Source of the DNA: Methanotrichaceae archaeon
GTDB lineage: Archaea; Halobacteriota; Methanosarcinia; Methanotrichales; Methanotrichaceae
Reading direction: 5' to 3'
DNA length: 64,000 nt
NCBI GenBank assembly: GCA_016927425.1
Contig: JAFGMR010000019.1
Coordinates: forward strand, 1 to 64,000
The first letter of the stretch is position 1. Every line of letters begins with the position of its first letter. The notes under the pieces are model-generated. The model did not search any database. It was given only the letters and a program-made list of their open reading frames with translations, and was not told the origin of the DNA. Position numbers and translations under genes: made by a program. This document shows positions 1 through 7,165 of the stretch, in pieces.

Positions 1-571
1 TCATGGGCCGATGAAACGGAAGAGATGGTCTTATCGCTCTGCTGGATACCTGCTTTGATAGACGGGATCTGCGTCTTCCCCCGGCCGTCGTCGGATAGAA
101 AGGCTTGAGATCCTTTGACGGCCTTCGAGGAGATCATATGGCGAAAGGGCAGGATAAGAGGAGATCGAACAGGCGATAGATCGCGGGACATCGCGCAAGG
201 CCCTTTCGAGATCGAATCTCCTAGGGATATGCCACAACTCATCCTCCGCCCTTGAAAAAGCTGGCTTAATGCCGCAAGCCGGCAGGCAGAATCCCAGGAG
301 GATCCTCCGCCACCCTCGATCCTCGGCTCATAAATGCTCCGTCCCCATATATTTAGCGGCAAATTGAAAGTCAGAAACAGCTTGTATTCGGGGCTTGGGA
401 GGGCGATATGGGGCCGAATGCCTGCAGCCTGCAGAAAGCATAGGTCCAATCCCGGAGCTCTCCCAACCTCTGCCCTCATCCGGCCAAGCACCCTGAAAGG
501 CTGGAAGAGAAGCGTCCTTGGCCTTGCCAGGCCCATGACGGCCGATGGAAATCCAGCATCGATTACGCATT
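1..571. other. Region downstream of the injection-system genes without a recognised gene
   Basis: I recognise no gene here. A minus-strand frame is open from an ATG at 242 to the window edge (about 80 codons, with a GGAGG stretch directly against the ATG) and could be the start of a further gene, but it resembles nothing I know. An AT-rich patch near 330-370 could hold a promoter or the end of the transcript that comes in from the right. In related injection-system loci a LysM or spike gene would be expected next; neither is visible. Confidence 0.3.
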
Positions 572-1063
572 TCATAGCAGATTTTTGGCTTTTCGCAAAA
601 GGTCCATCCAGCTGTACTTTGCAAGCCCGTTATGGGCGAGCTCCAGGCTCTCCACCGCTATGGCCCCTTGATTGGCGTTGAGACTTGGGCCGTTCCACTT
701 CACAGGATAAGCATCCTTTGCCATCCAGACCCATCCTGGAACCCTCTCCGGAGTCAGAAGTACGATCCAGATGTTGCTTCGCTTGACCTTTCCCTCAAGG
801 ACATCCTGCTGCCACCGATACAGCGAATCTATATCGGTCAGGCCTCGCTTCAGAACGAGGTTCGGGAACTTCCCGCCCTTCGGAAGCTTGTGAACGTGGT
901 CGTTTACGCCGCCCTCCTTGATCTCCTCGACCTCAACCTGAATCTCAAGCCCCTCCACCTCGGAGAAGCCGGCAACGACGATGCCATCGAACTCCACTAG
1001 AAACTGGTAGTTTCTATATGGATCGAATATGCCAAGAGGCTCTCTCCAGAACAGTACGCTCAC
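572..1063 (-). CDS. Third tail-tube-like protein (T4 gp19/Afp5-like)
   Basis: This 163-residue protein belongs to the phage tail tube family that builds the inner tube, or the tube-baseplate adaptor, of contractile injection systems. It shares the family opening with the two tube proteins nearby (FDPYRNYQFLVEFDG against NDPYGNYRFRLEIDG), the AGFSEVEGLE segment, a LVLKRGLTD motif and the C-terminal AVESLELAHNG strand. It is clearly more diverged than those two are from each other, so a specialised adaptor role (Afp5/Pvc5-like) is likely but inferred. I place the start at the GTG at 1063 because GGGAGGAG lies at normal spacing upstream; a TTG at 1078 is the alternative. It is the last recognisable gene of the minus-strand run and follows the DUF6760 gene after about 30 bases. 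Confidence 0.85.
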   Translation of the reverse strand: MSVLFWREPLGIFDPYRNYQFLVEFDGIVVAGFSEVEGLEIQVEVEEIKEGGVNDHVHKLPKGGKFPNLVLKRGLTDIDSLYRWQQDVLEGKVKRSNIWIVLLTPERVPGWVWMAKDAYPVKWNGPSLNANQGAIAVESLELAHNGLAKYSWMDLLRKAKNLL

Positions 1064-1091
1064 CAGGACTCCTCCCAATCGATCCTTGCAC

Positions 1092-1256
1092 TCAGCTCGA
1101 TCCCTCGCTAAGCCGCTTGTTTATGCTCGATATCTCCTGGCACCACCTTCTTCTCTCCGCGTGCTCCAGGTCCATGATCTCCATCATTCCCCAGTGGAAG
1201 TGATATGCTATGAAGGCCACCTCCTCGTAGATCCTGTCGAGGGGGTAGCCCTCTAT
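1092..1256 (-). CDS. Small DUF6760-family injection-system protein, start codon unclear
   Basis: This frame encodes about 54 residues matching the small DUF6760 proteins of eCIS loci: it contains GYPLDRIYEEVAFIAYHF, then HWGMMEIMDLEHAERRRW. In those loci a protein of this kind regularly follows the zinc-finger assembly protein, as it does here. Its function is not established; a role in tube or baseplate assembly is inferred from context. The frame opens after a TAA and has no ATG, GTG or TTG before the conserved part. The first plausible codon is an ATA at 1256, overlapping the TAG stop of the upstream gene; the first ATG is 24 codons in and would remove conserved sequence. Translation may depend on ATA initiation, on coupling with frameshifting, or there may be a sequencing error. 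Confidence 0.7.
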   Translation of the reverse strand: MEGYPLDRIYEEVAFIAYHFHWGMMEIMDLEHAERRRWCQEISSINKRLSEGSS

Positions 1257-1612
1257 TCCCCCGGTGCGAGGTCCACCTCGAACTTATGCTGGCATTGTGG
1301 ACAGACGGCCTTGACCGCCAGATGTCCATCGCCATTGATCCTCTGGTAGAACTCCTGAAGATATGCGAGATCTGAGGCGAAGAGGCCCTCGACCACACGC
1401 GGATTGACATCAGGAAGGCTTCCAAGCTTCGTTATCACCCTCGACAAAAGGATTACCGTCAGGTATGCGGGATTTGCCTGGACTCGCGGATCTTTCAGGG
1501 GAAGGATCTCATCTGCAGCTGTTGCAAGCCTCATCACTCCTTCACGGTGAAGGCTCCCTTCCCCATCCACATAGCCCTTTGGAAGGACGAACTGATGCTC
1601 GGTCTGAAACAT
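1253..1612 (-). CDS. Phage tail assembly/T4 gp41-like zinc-finger protein of the injection system
   Basis: The 119-residue protein has the features of the small assembly protein found between tube and DUF6760 genes in eCIS loci. It has an N-terminal strand region (FVLPKGYVDGEGSLHREG), a helical middle (RLATAADEILPLKDPRVQ) and a C-terminal CPQCQHKFEVD knuckle that looks metal-binding. Such proteins are thought to act as chaperones for tail tube or tape measure assembly; the exact role here is inferred. The ATG start is preceded by GAGGTGG at good spacing. The gene lies 15 bases downstream of tube gene 2, and its stop overlaps the beginning of the DUF6760 frame. Confidence 0.8.
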   Translation of the reverse strand: MFQTEHQFVLPKGYVDGEGSLHREGVMRLATAADEILPLKDPRVQANPAYLTVILLSRVITKLGSLPDVNPRVVEGLFASDLAYLQEFYQRINGDGHLAVKAVCPQCQHKFEVDLAPGE

Positions 1613-1626
1613 CTTATATCCACCTC

Positions 1627-2067
1627 TTATGCCTTCCTCTCCATTGTCTCAAAGGCGATCTCGACTGACTCTACGGCAACTTCGCTTCCCTTGGCGTTCA
1701 TGTCTGGGGCGTCGTACTTGCTAGGCCATGCGCTTGAGAACTCCCATCTCGCCTTGTCAGATCCGTCGTCGTCGAGGAGGATCACTGCGATGTTCTTGCG
1801 GTTATCTTTGATCAAGCCCTGCTCGATCTTCCTCCTCCACTCATAGAGCTCCATCGAGTCGGTGATGCCCCATTTCAGCACAAGGTTCCCGTACTTCGTA
1901 AGGCCTGCTCGCTTTCGGAAATAAAGCGGATCGGTTCCTGAGCGAACGTCCACGGCCTCGCAGCTGCTATCGGGAATCGTCACCTCGGAGAAGCCGGCCT
2001 GGATTATGCCGTCTATCTCGAGCCTGAAGCGGTAGTTTCCGTAGGGATCGTTTCTATCTGCTGCCAT
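1627..2067 (-). CDS. Tail tube protein, copy 2
   Basis: A 146-residue T4 gp19/Afp1-type tube protein; hexamers of this family stack to form the inner tube inside the contractile sheath. It begins MAADRNDPYGNYRFRLEIDG and contains AGFSEVTIPDSSCE and LVLKWGITDSMELYEW. It is almost identical to the copy immediately upstream (2085-2525). Most differences cluster near residues 38-56, with a few scattered ones such as KKIEQGLIKDN against KRIEQGLIRAN. The pair is a recent or homogenised tandem duplication. eCIS loci often carry two tube paralogues, one forming the shaft and one the tip, but usually far more diverged than here. The start is an ATG behind a purine-rich AGGGGGAGCTGA. Confidence 0.92.
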   Translation of the reverse strand: MAADRNDPYGNYRFRLEIDGIIQAGFSEVTIPDSSCEAVDVRSGTDPLYFRKRAGLTKYGNLVLKWGITDSMELYEWRRKIEQGLIKDNRKNIAVILLDDDGSDKARWEFSSAWPSKYDAPDMNAKGSEVAVESVEIAFETMERKA

Positions 2068-2084
2068 TTGTGGTCAGCTCCCCC

Positions 2085-2525
2085 TTAGGACTTCCTCTCC
2101 ATGGTCTCGAAGGCGATCTCAACAGACTCAACGGCAACCTCGCTTCCCTTTGCGTTCATATCGGGAGCATCGTACTTGCTAGGCCAGGCGTTTGAAAACT
2201 CCCATCTCGCCTTGTCAGATCCGTCGTCGTCGAGGAGGATCACAGCTATGTTCTTCCGGTTCGCCCTGATCAAGCCCTGCTCGATCCTCTTCCTCCACTC
2301 ATAAAGCTCCATCGAGTCGGTGATGCCCCATTTCAGCACAAGGGCACCGTACTTGGTAAGCCCTGAAAGCTTTCTGAAGTTAGGCGGATCGCTTCCAACC
2401 CTGTACTCGGTTGCCTCACAGCTGCTATCTGGAATCGTCACCTCCGAGAAGCCGGCCTGGACTATGCCGTCAATCTCGAGCCTGAAGCGATAGTTCCCGT
2501 AGGGATCGTTTCTATCTGCTGCCAT
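2085..2525 (-). CDS. Tail tube protein, copy 1
   Basis: A 146-residue tail tube protein of the gp19/Afp1 family, 21 bases downstream of the sheath gene, which is the standard order sheath, tube, tube in contractile injection systems. It has the N-terminal DPYGNYRFRLEIDG strand, the TIPDSSCEATEYRVGSD loop, the LTKYGALVLKWGITDS core and a C-terminal VAVESVEIAFETMER strand. The loop at residues 38-56 (ATEYRVGSDPPNFRKLSG) differs from the other copy (AVDVRSGTDPLYFRKRAG) while the flanks are nearly unchanged, so it may be the face that differs functionally between the two tubes. The start is an ATG behind AGGTGA. Confidence 0.92.
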   Translation of the reverse strand: MAADRNDPYGNYRFRLEIDGIVQAGFSEVTIPDSSCEATEYRVGSDPPNFRKLSGLTKYGALVLKWGITDSMELYEWRKRIEQGLIRANRKNIAVILLDDDGSDKARWEFSNAWPSKYDAPDMNAKGSEVAVESVEIAFETMERKS

Positions 2526-2546
2526 TCATATTCACCTACTGGATCT

Positions 2547-4307
2547 TCAGGCCTCGGCGATATCGGATCCCTTGGCCACCTGGGCTATTCTGAAGATGAC
2601 GAACTCCGCCGGCTTGACGGGGGCCACGCCTACGAGGACGATCAGCCGACCGTTGTTGATATCGTCCTGGGTCATGGTTGTCCGGTCACAGCGAACGAAG
2701 AAGGCATCGTCTCTGACAGTCCCCATCAAGGCGCCATCCCGCCATACGCGAGTCAGGAACTCCTCGACCGTCTGCCTCACCTTTGCCCAGAGCTTCTCGT
2801 CGTTGGGCTCGAAGACCACCCATTGGGTGCCCTCGTCTATCGACTCCTCGATAAACAAGAATAGCCTGCGGACGTTTACGTACTTCCAGGAAGGATCGCT
2901 CGACGTAGTCCTCGCCCCCCAGATCCTGATTCCCCTGCCAGGGAAGGCCCTGATGCAGTTGACGCCCTTCGGATTGAGGACATCCTGATCCTTCTTTGTC
3001 ACATTGATCTGCAGGGAGGCAACACCCCTCACAACCTCGTTGGCAGGGGCCTTGTGTACTCCCCTTTCCTGATCCGTCCGGGAGAAGACGCCTGCCACAT
3101 ATCCTCCGGGAGGAACGAGCTTGTAGAGATTGCTTGCCGGGTCCAGGATCCGTATCCATGGGAAGTAGAAGGCCGCATACTTGGAGTCCAATGGAGGCTC
3201 CAGGCTTGAGATGTCCCATCCGGACTGAGGCGCCTGAAGAATGGCAAAGCGATCCTTCATGTTCTCGCAATGGTCCACCATCAGGGCGGTTACGCCGGCG
3301 TAGTCGTTCTCGTCGGGCACGCAGAGGATCGCAATATCGTCTACCTCCTCAAAGGCAGCAAGGCCGGTCGGGTTCTCGGGATCTGCCCGGCTGCCCTGGA
3401 AGTCGGATGCCGCAATATCCGATCCTTCAGTGCCGCCATCCAACGGTTCATCTGCGATATTATTTGGTCGGATGGCTGCCAGGCTCTCAAGGGTTACCAG
3501 CGCCGATATTCCGTTTACCCTCTTCACATAGTAGTCGCTTGAGGATACGACCGTGGATAGGTTATCATACACCTCCGCTATGCCGTTGTAGACAAGCGTG
3601 AGCTTGAAGAGCTCCGCCTTTCCAAGCCCCGAATCCCCAATGGTCACCTTCACCTCCTTTCCCCATGTTCCCGGACCTTGGGCCTCCACCTTGATCGCCT
3701 TCCCCGAAACAACGCCTCCTGCCAAATTTTGAGAGGTAGTATTGTCCGGTTCCCCATCGGCAAGCCACTTCAGGCTTACCAGGGCGGATATCCCGTTTAC
3801 TTTCTTCTCATAGAAGCTATCAGAGGTCTTGTCAGTAGAGAGGTTGTCATATTCCTCATTTGTGGTCCCGTTGGTGATCGTAAGCTTGAAGCCACTTGTG
3901 CCCCCATCGGCCACCTCTACTTGGATGCTGTCTCCTTCTGTTCCATAAGCAAGCGCCTCAACCTTCATCACATCGACCGCTCCGGCCTTCAGCACTAGGC
4001 TTGCCTTCGCCCCCCATCCCAGCTCCAAGCTTGCCTTTACGCTACCGGATCCAACTATCCGGGCCAGGTAGCAACGAGATCCCCCGTTCCTGAAGAATCC
4101 CTCGACTCCATAGGCCAGATAGCTGGTCTCAAGATAGCCTCCGTATATCCTCTTATACTCCTCAAAAGAGGTTATCAGCTTGGGCTTTAGCGGACCGCGC
4201 TCTGTTGGTCCGAGAAATCCTGCTGTGCTTGTGCTGACTCCCTCTATTGGCTTTGATCCTATCTCGATCTCTTCTATATACACTCCCGGTGCCAGATATT
4301 CGGGCAT
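2547..4307 (-). CDS. Contractile tail sheath protein with duplicated insert domain
   Basis: The 586-residue protein is a contractile sheath subunit: its contraction drives the inner tube through a target membrane. It starts with the typical MPEYLAPGVYIEEI handshake strand, GVSTSTAGFLGPTERGP and a RNGGSRCYLARIVG segment. The C-terminal half holds the conserved sheath core and ends with NNGRLIVLVGVAPVKPAEF. Between them, residues about 113-198 and 204-292 are two tandem copies of a beta-rich domain (YDNLST, VNGISALV and a final GG recur in both). Such a domain is common once in large sheath proteins; two in a row is less usual and should make a thicker or decorated sheath. The ATG start sits behind GGAGAGGAGGG and overlaps the end of the broken gene upstream. 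Confidence 0.95.
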   Translation of the reverse strand: MPEYLAPGVYIEEIEIGSKPIEGVSTSTAGFLGPTERGPLKPKLITSFEEYKRIYGGYLETSYLAYGVEGFFRNGGSRCYLARIVGSGSVKASLELGWGAKASLVLKAGAVDVMKVEALAYGTEGDSIQVEVADGGTSGFKLTITNGTTNEEYDNLSTDKTSDSFYEKKVNGISALVSLKWLADGEPDNTTSQNLAGGVVSGKAIKVEAQGPGTWGKEVKVTIGDSGLGKAELFKLTLVYNGIAEVYDNLSTVVSSSDYYVKRVNGISALVTLESLAAIRPNNIADEPLDGGTEGSDIAASDFQGSRADPENPTGLAAFEEVDDIAILCVPDENDYAGVTALMVDHCENMKDRFAILQAPQSGWDISSLEPPLDSKYAAFYFPWIRILDPASNLYKLVPPGGYVAGVFSRTDQERGVHKAPANEVVRGVASLQINVTKKDQDVLNPKGVNCIRAFPGRGIRIWGARTTSSDPSWKYVNVRRLFLFIEESIDEGTQWVVFEPNDEKLWAKVRQTVEEFLTRVWRDGALMGTVRDDAFFVRCDRTTMTQDDINNGRLIVLVGVAPVKPAEFVIFRIAQVAKGSDIAEA

Positions 4308-5077
4308 TTACACCCTCCTCTCCTTTTGAAAGCAACTTCGCATCACAACAATTAGTTTTCCTACCTCAATACGGTCGATAAAAAAAATATCGCCATTTTT
4401 TGATATTATATTTACTTTAATCTTGGTATTTTCCATATCACCCCGAACGTAAGCGCGTCCTCCCGATCTGATGTGATCATCCACCGTAGGAGCCTGGAAG
4501 TAGAGAACGAACTCTCCCCTCTCGGTCGTCCTTCCCTCAAGCTCCCCTTCTCCGAATCTCCATCTCAGGTTTGCACCTGAGACGACTTGCCCTGATTGGC
4601 CAGATGCCTTTTCCACAAAGGATGCCTTGTGATAGAACCGGGAGCCAACGGAGATCCAAAAATCGGTTCTTCGCTGAATTGTATGGAAAGGGATCATCGC
4701 TCTGCTTGAACTTATTGTCAACTTAGATATGCATGAACTTCGAAGGATTTATTGTATATTCGCACATGTGTCTCTTGTATATATAATATAATGTAGAATA
4801 TTAGCGTTCATTCGTGTTCATTCGTGGTTGAGATAGGGAGGAATACGCTCACCCACATCAAATAGCGAGGATTCCAAAAATCCCCTGGAGGAGGATCCTT
4901 GAATACGTAATACGAACCGCTTCTAACTGCCACCTTATCTGATCCCTCGATTCCGACCTTCACCTGCCCTAGGGGCCCTTTTCCCGTGAAGGAGTCGACT
5001 GGATAGATCTCGATGGATTCGCATCGATGAGATCTCCCCCTTTTCAGATCCGCTCCGAATCTTTTTTTCGACTGCAA
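4308..5077 (-). pseudogene. Decoration-like gene copy split by an insertion
   Basis: Two minus-strand pieces match consecutive parts of the intact 261-residue gene upstream. The N-terminal piece (4883-5077) carries PVDSFTGKGPLGQVKV and VAVRSGSYYVFKDPPPGD. The C-terminal piece (4308-4664) carries WISVGSRFYHKASF, TTERGEFVLYFQAP and RGDMENTKIKVN. They are in different frames and separated by 218 bases starting and ending in the 10-mer TCCAAAAATC. Removing one 10-mer plus the intervening DNA gives GDFWISVGSRFYH in frame and a protein of about 183 residues. Compared with the intact paralogue it also lacks about 35 residues in the middle. The 5' end overlaps the intact gene at an A7 run where loss of one base would fuse both frames. 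Confidence 0.85.
4665..4882. mobile_element. Small insertion (about 208 bp plus 10-bp target duplication), MITE-like
   Basis: The 10-mer TCCAAAAATC occurs at 4655-4664 and again at 4873-4882, at exactly the point where the decoration gene is interrupted, and excision restores both frame and homology. This is the signature of an insertion with a 10-bp target site duplication. The insert has no ORF of note. Inside it, about 4798-4837 reads like one end of the 81-bp repeat unit found at 43.7-44.2 kb (TTCATTCGTGTTCATTCGTG followed by GTTGAGATAGG). The inner ends share an imperfect 9-bp inverted match (TTCTTCGCT against ATCCTCGCT), which is weak. The family is unknown to me. Confidence 0.7.
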
Positions 5078-5720
5078 TCTCCCCGTCTATTGTGCTTTTA
5101 AGTGGTTTAGTTGTCAGCCTGATCTCGATCAGGTTGGTCTTCCCGACCATGACGCGGTCGATTATGAAATATTTGACGTTATTATTGTATTTCACCTCGA
5201 CCTTCACTTTCGTCCTGCCCATATCCCCCCGGACGTAGTACGAACCAGCCGACCGGACAACGTTCTCCGACGTAAGCGGCCTGAAGTAGAGCACGAACTC
5301 CCCCTTATCCGTCGCCTTCCCTTTGAGAACCTCGCTTCCGCAACGCCAGGTCAAGGCCGCGAAAGGCATGGGCGCACCCTCGGGGCTTATGACCATTCCC
5401 CTAACAAGCGTCTCGCCGGAGGGAAACGGGCAGCATGGAAGCGGGTAGAGGGGGACCTTCACGGCCTCCGACCGGCCCGCATGCATCACCACGGATGCCT
5501 CGTGATAGAACCGGGAGCCTACAACGACCCTGTAGTCCCCCTCTGGAAGATCTGAGAAGGAGAAATAAGGCCCGCTTCTAACTGCTACATTCCCAGTTCC
5601 TTCCAAGAAGACCAAAACATCCCCTCTTGGGCCCTCTCCAGTGAAGACATCGACCGGCTGTACTACAAAGGACAGGCTTTTTGCCTGGCTCTCCAGGGAA
5701 TCTTCCTCGCTCATCGTCAA
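4935..5720 (-). CDS. Carboxypeptidase-regulatory-like/Ig-like protein of the injection-system locus
   Basis: A 261-residue protein of beta-rich appearance between the DUF4255 and sheath genes. It has two similar modules: an N-terminal one (FVVQPVDVFTGEGPRGDVLV, FSFSDLPEGDYRVVVGSRFYHEA) that looks like a carboxypeptidase-regulatory or prealbumin-like fold, and a central one (GMVISPEGAPMPFAALTWR, TDKGEFVLYF) of similar type. A strand-rich segment with FIIDRVMVGKTNLIEI follows. It has no signal peptide. The N-terminal module is shared with proteins fused to or encoded beside DUF4255 in tail-like loci, so a sheath-cap or surface-decoration role is a reasonable guess. The last ~55 residues have odd composition and read over the start of the next, broken copy; the original end may lie near residue 205. 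The start overlaps the DUF4255 gene by four bases. Confidence 0.75.
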   Translation of the reverse strand: MTMSEEDSLESQAKSLSFVVQPVDVFTGEGPRGDVLVFLEGTGNVAVRSGPYFSFSDLPEGDYRVVVGSRFYHEASVVMHAGRSEAVKVPLYPLPCCPFPSGETLVRGMVISPEGAPMPFAALTWRCGSEVLKGKATDKGEFVLYFRPLTSENVVRSAGSYYVRGDMGRTKVKVEVKYNNNVKYFIIDRVMVGKTNLIEIRLTTKPLKSTIDGEIAVEKKIRSGSEKGEISSMRIHRDLSSRLLHGKRAPRAGEGRNRGIR

Positions 5721-6301
5721 GCCTCGTCCAGCCTCTCGTAGACGTACTCCACATCTGATACCCGCTTTATCTCCTCTGACTTCTCTGATTCGATCCTCAC
5801 AGGGAATACCTGATAGTAAACGGCGAGGACGTAGGGCTTGTTCCTGGAGACAACGGACCAGATGCGGTTGATGTCGTCTGGCGTAGGGGTATGGAATATC
5901 AGCTTCAGCATTCCCCCAGCAAGGCCACCATTCAGATTGGGATCCCTGAGGATTCTGTGATCGTTGAAGATCTCCACGACCTTTCCCAATAGCAGCTGAT
6001 CCTTCTCTCCATCCTTCGTATTTGGAATGATCATATAAAAGAGCCTCAATGGAATGGGCTGGTTGCGACGGTTATCGGAGTCCACGAGCCCCACCTCAAG
6101 GTTCCTCTTGAAGGAATCCTCCACAATATAATACAAGAAGAGGGAGAGCTTCTGCTCCTCAGTGAGGTCATCGGGGGATGAGAGCGTGATCTGGTTCTCT
6201 GACGTTATTATCGAATGGAAGACTGCATCATCCCTGATCTCGCTCCATATCAGACCCATTAAGGAGCGGCCCACCTCCAGGAGCGCCGAGTAATCGCTCA
6301 A
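5717..6301 (-). CDS. DUF4255 (Pvc16/Afp16-type) tail terminator protein
   Basis: The 194-residue protein matches the DUF4255 family, the sheath/tube terminator that caps contractile injection systems such as Afp and PVC. Recognisable features are the N-terminal helix (YSALLEVGRSLMGLIWSEI), LSSPDDLTEEQKLSLFLYYI with the EDSFKRN segment, IPLRLFYMIIPNTKD, LLLGKVVEIFNDHRIL, and the C-terminal LAVYYQVFPVRIES strand followed by an acidic RVSDVEYVYERL tail. Length is normal for the family. It is probably the first structural gene of this minus-strand operon and overlaps the next gene in an ATGA context. In this family it binds the last ring of the tube, and its presence argues for a free or membrane-anchored injection device rather than a phage genome. 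Confidence 0.9.
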   Translation of the reverse strand: MSDYSALLEVGRSLMGLIWSEIRDDAVFHSIITSENQITLSSPDDLTEEQKLSLFLYYIVEDSFKRNLEVGLVDSDNRRNQPIPLRLFYMIIPNTKDGEKDQLLLGKVVEIFNDHRILRDPNLNGGLAGGMLKLIFHTPTPDDINRIWSVVSRNKPYVLAVYYQVFPVRIESEKSEEIKRVSDVEYVYERLDEA

Positions 6302-6338
6302 ATCTTAGGCCTCCTTGAGCCATCTTGAGCTGACTTCA

Positions 6339-6749
6339 TCATCTTGAAGGCGCAAAGGCCCATTTTGTCCCAGCTCCTTGGCTTTTGCACATCTCCTTCC
6401 AGGCCTTCTTCAGGATCTCCTGATCCGAGAGTGTTCCAAGAGACTTGAGGCGGTCCACCTCCAGCAGAAATTGGCCCAAAAGATCCCCATCCATTTTATT
6501 TCTCCGAGAGAAGTCGACCGCGATCTTCTTCAGCTCCTTTCGAGAGGAGTATCTCTTCGGAAGCCTCCCATCGACGAAGTCGAATATAAGCCCGCATTCG
6601 CTATGGCCAATCGTTGGCGTCGATGGCCCAATGGAGGTCTGAATATAGTCCCTAAATGTATGATTGTCAACGAACAAGCCGCACTCACACAATATATCTT
6701 TTTTTATAATATTAGACCCCCGATTTTTTTTACACCCAGAGGTGATCAA
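6339..6749 (-). CDS. Conserved-looking cysteine-containing hypothetical protein
   Basis: A 136-residue soluble protein of unknown function. The N-terminal part has a possible metal site (CECGLFVDNHTF, later GHSECGLIFDF); the centre reads IQTSIGPSTPTIGH, and the C-terminal half is helical and charged (SSRKELKKIAVDFSRR, LGQFLLEVDRLKSLG). The composition and the patterned cysteines make it look like a real gene, and it precedes the DUF4255 gene on the same strand by 37 bases, so it may be co-transcribed with the injection system. I have no family assignment. An upstream TATA-like element lies at about 6884-6896. Confidence 0.65.
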   Translation of the reverse strand: MITSGCKKNRGSNIIKKDILCECGLFVDNHTFRDYIQTSIGPSTPTIGHSECGLIFDFVDGRLPKRYSSRKELKKIAVDFSRRNKMDGDLLGQFLLEVDRLKSLGTLSDQEILKKAWKEMCKSQGAGTKWAFAPSR

Positions 6750-7165
6750 GGAGTTTCACAGCCCATTTGCTCGCTCCTACAGCACGGACCACTTCCCTTG
6801 CAGTCAATCCTTCATATGGATCCATCCAGTTTCGCTAAATTATCGATCCATCTCCTTCAGATAGGGCTATTATGACATACTACATATTTATATACTTTTC
6901 TACTGAGTAGATGATTGGAAGAAAAGGTGCTTTGCGAATTCATCGGAGGCTATAATCACCATAAATCGCTTTCCTGCAGCCACACATTAGATTGCAAACG
7001 CCAAGTGATGAATCCAAAAGCCGAAGAAGAACATCATATAACATAGATTATATCATATGATATTGATAGTATCAAGTGACCCCAGCACCTCCACGATAGA
7101 TCTGCAAATTTGCATATGCAGATTCGTTAAGGGTACAACAGCCAGGGAAGCTCCATCCGACAGCC
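6750..7165. other. AT-rich intergenic region with several palindromes
   Basis: No gene is seen. For the minus strand, GTATATAAATATG at 6884-6897 is a good TATA box and would start a transcript about 110 bases ahead of the gene at 6749. ATATCATATGATAT at 7050-7063 is a perfect 14-bp palindrome. ATCTGCA at 7100-7106 pairs with TGCAGAT at 7117-7123, with TGCAAATTTGCA nested in it; this lies just downstream of the EEP gene and could be its transcript end. Confidence 0.45.
6884..6897 (-). promoter_or_regulatory. Probable TATA box for the injection-system transcript
   Basis: The minus strand reads GTATATAAATATG in an AT-rich stretch. Archaeal initiation about 25 bases downstream would fall near 6860 and leave a leader of roughly 110 bases before the 6749 start. 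No other good TATA box is seen between this site and the injection-system genes. Confidence 0.45.

Noticed and set aside
572-6749. Integrated tailed prophage
   Set aside because: Only tail-like genes of eCIS type with a DUF4255 cap are present; no capsid, portal, terminase, integrase or lysis gene is visible.
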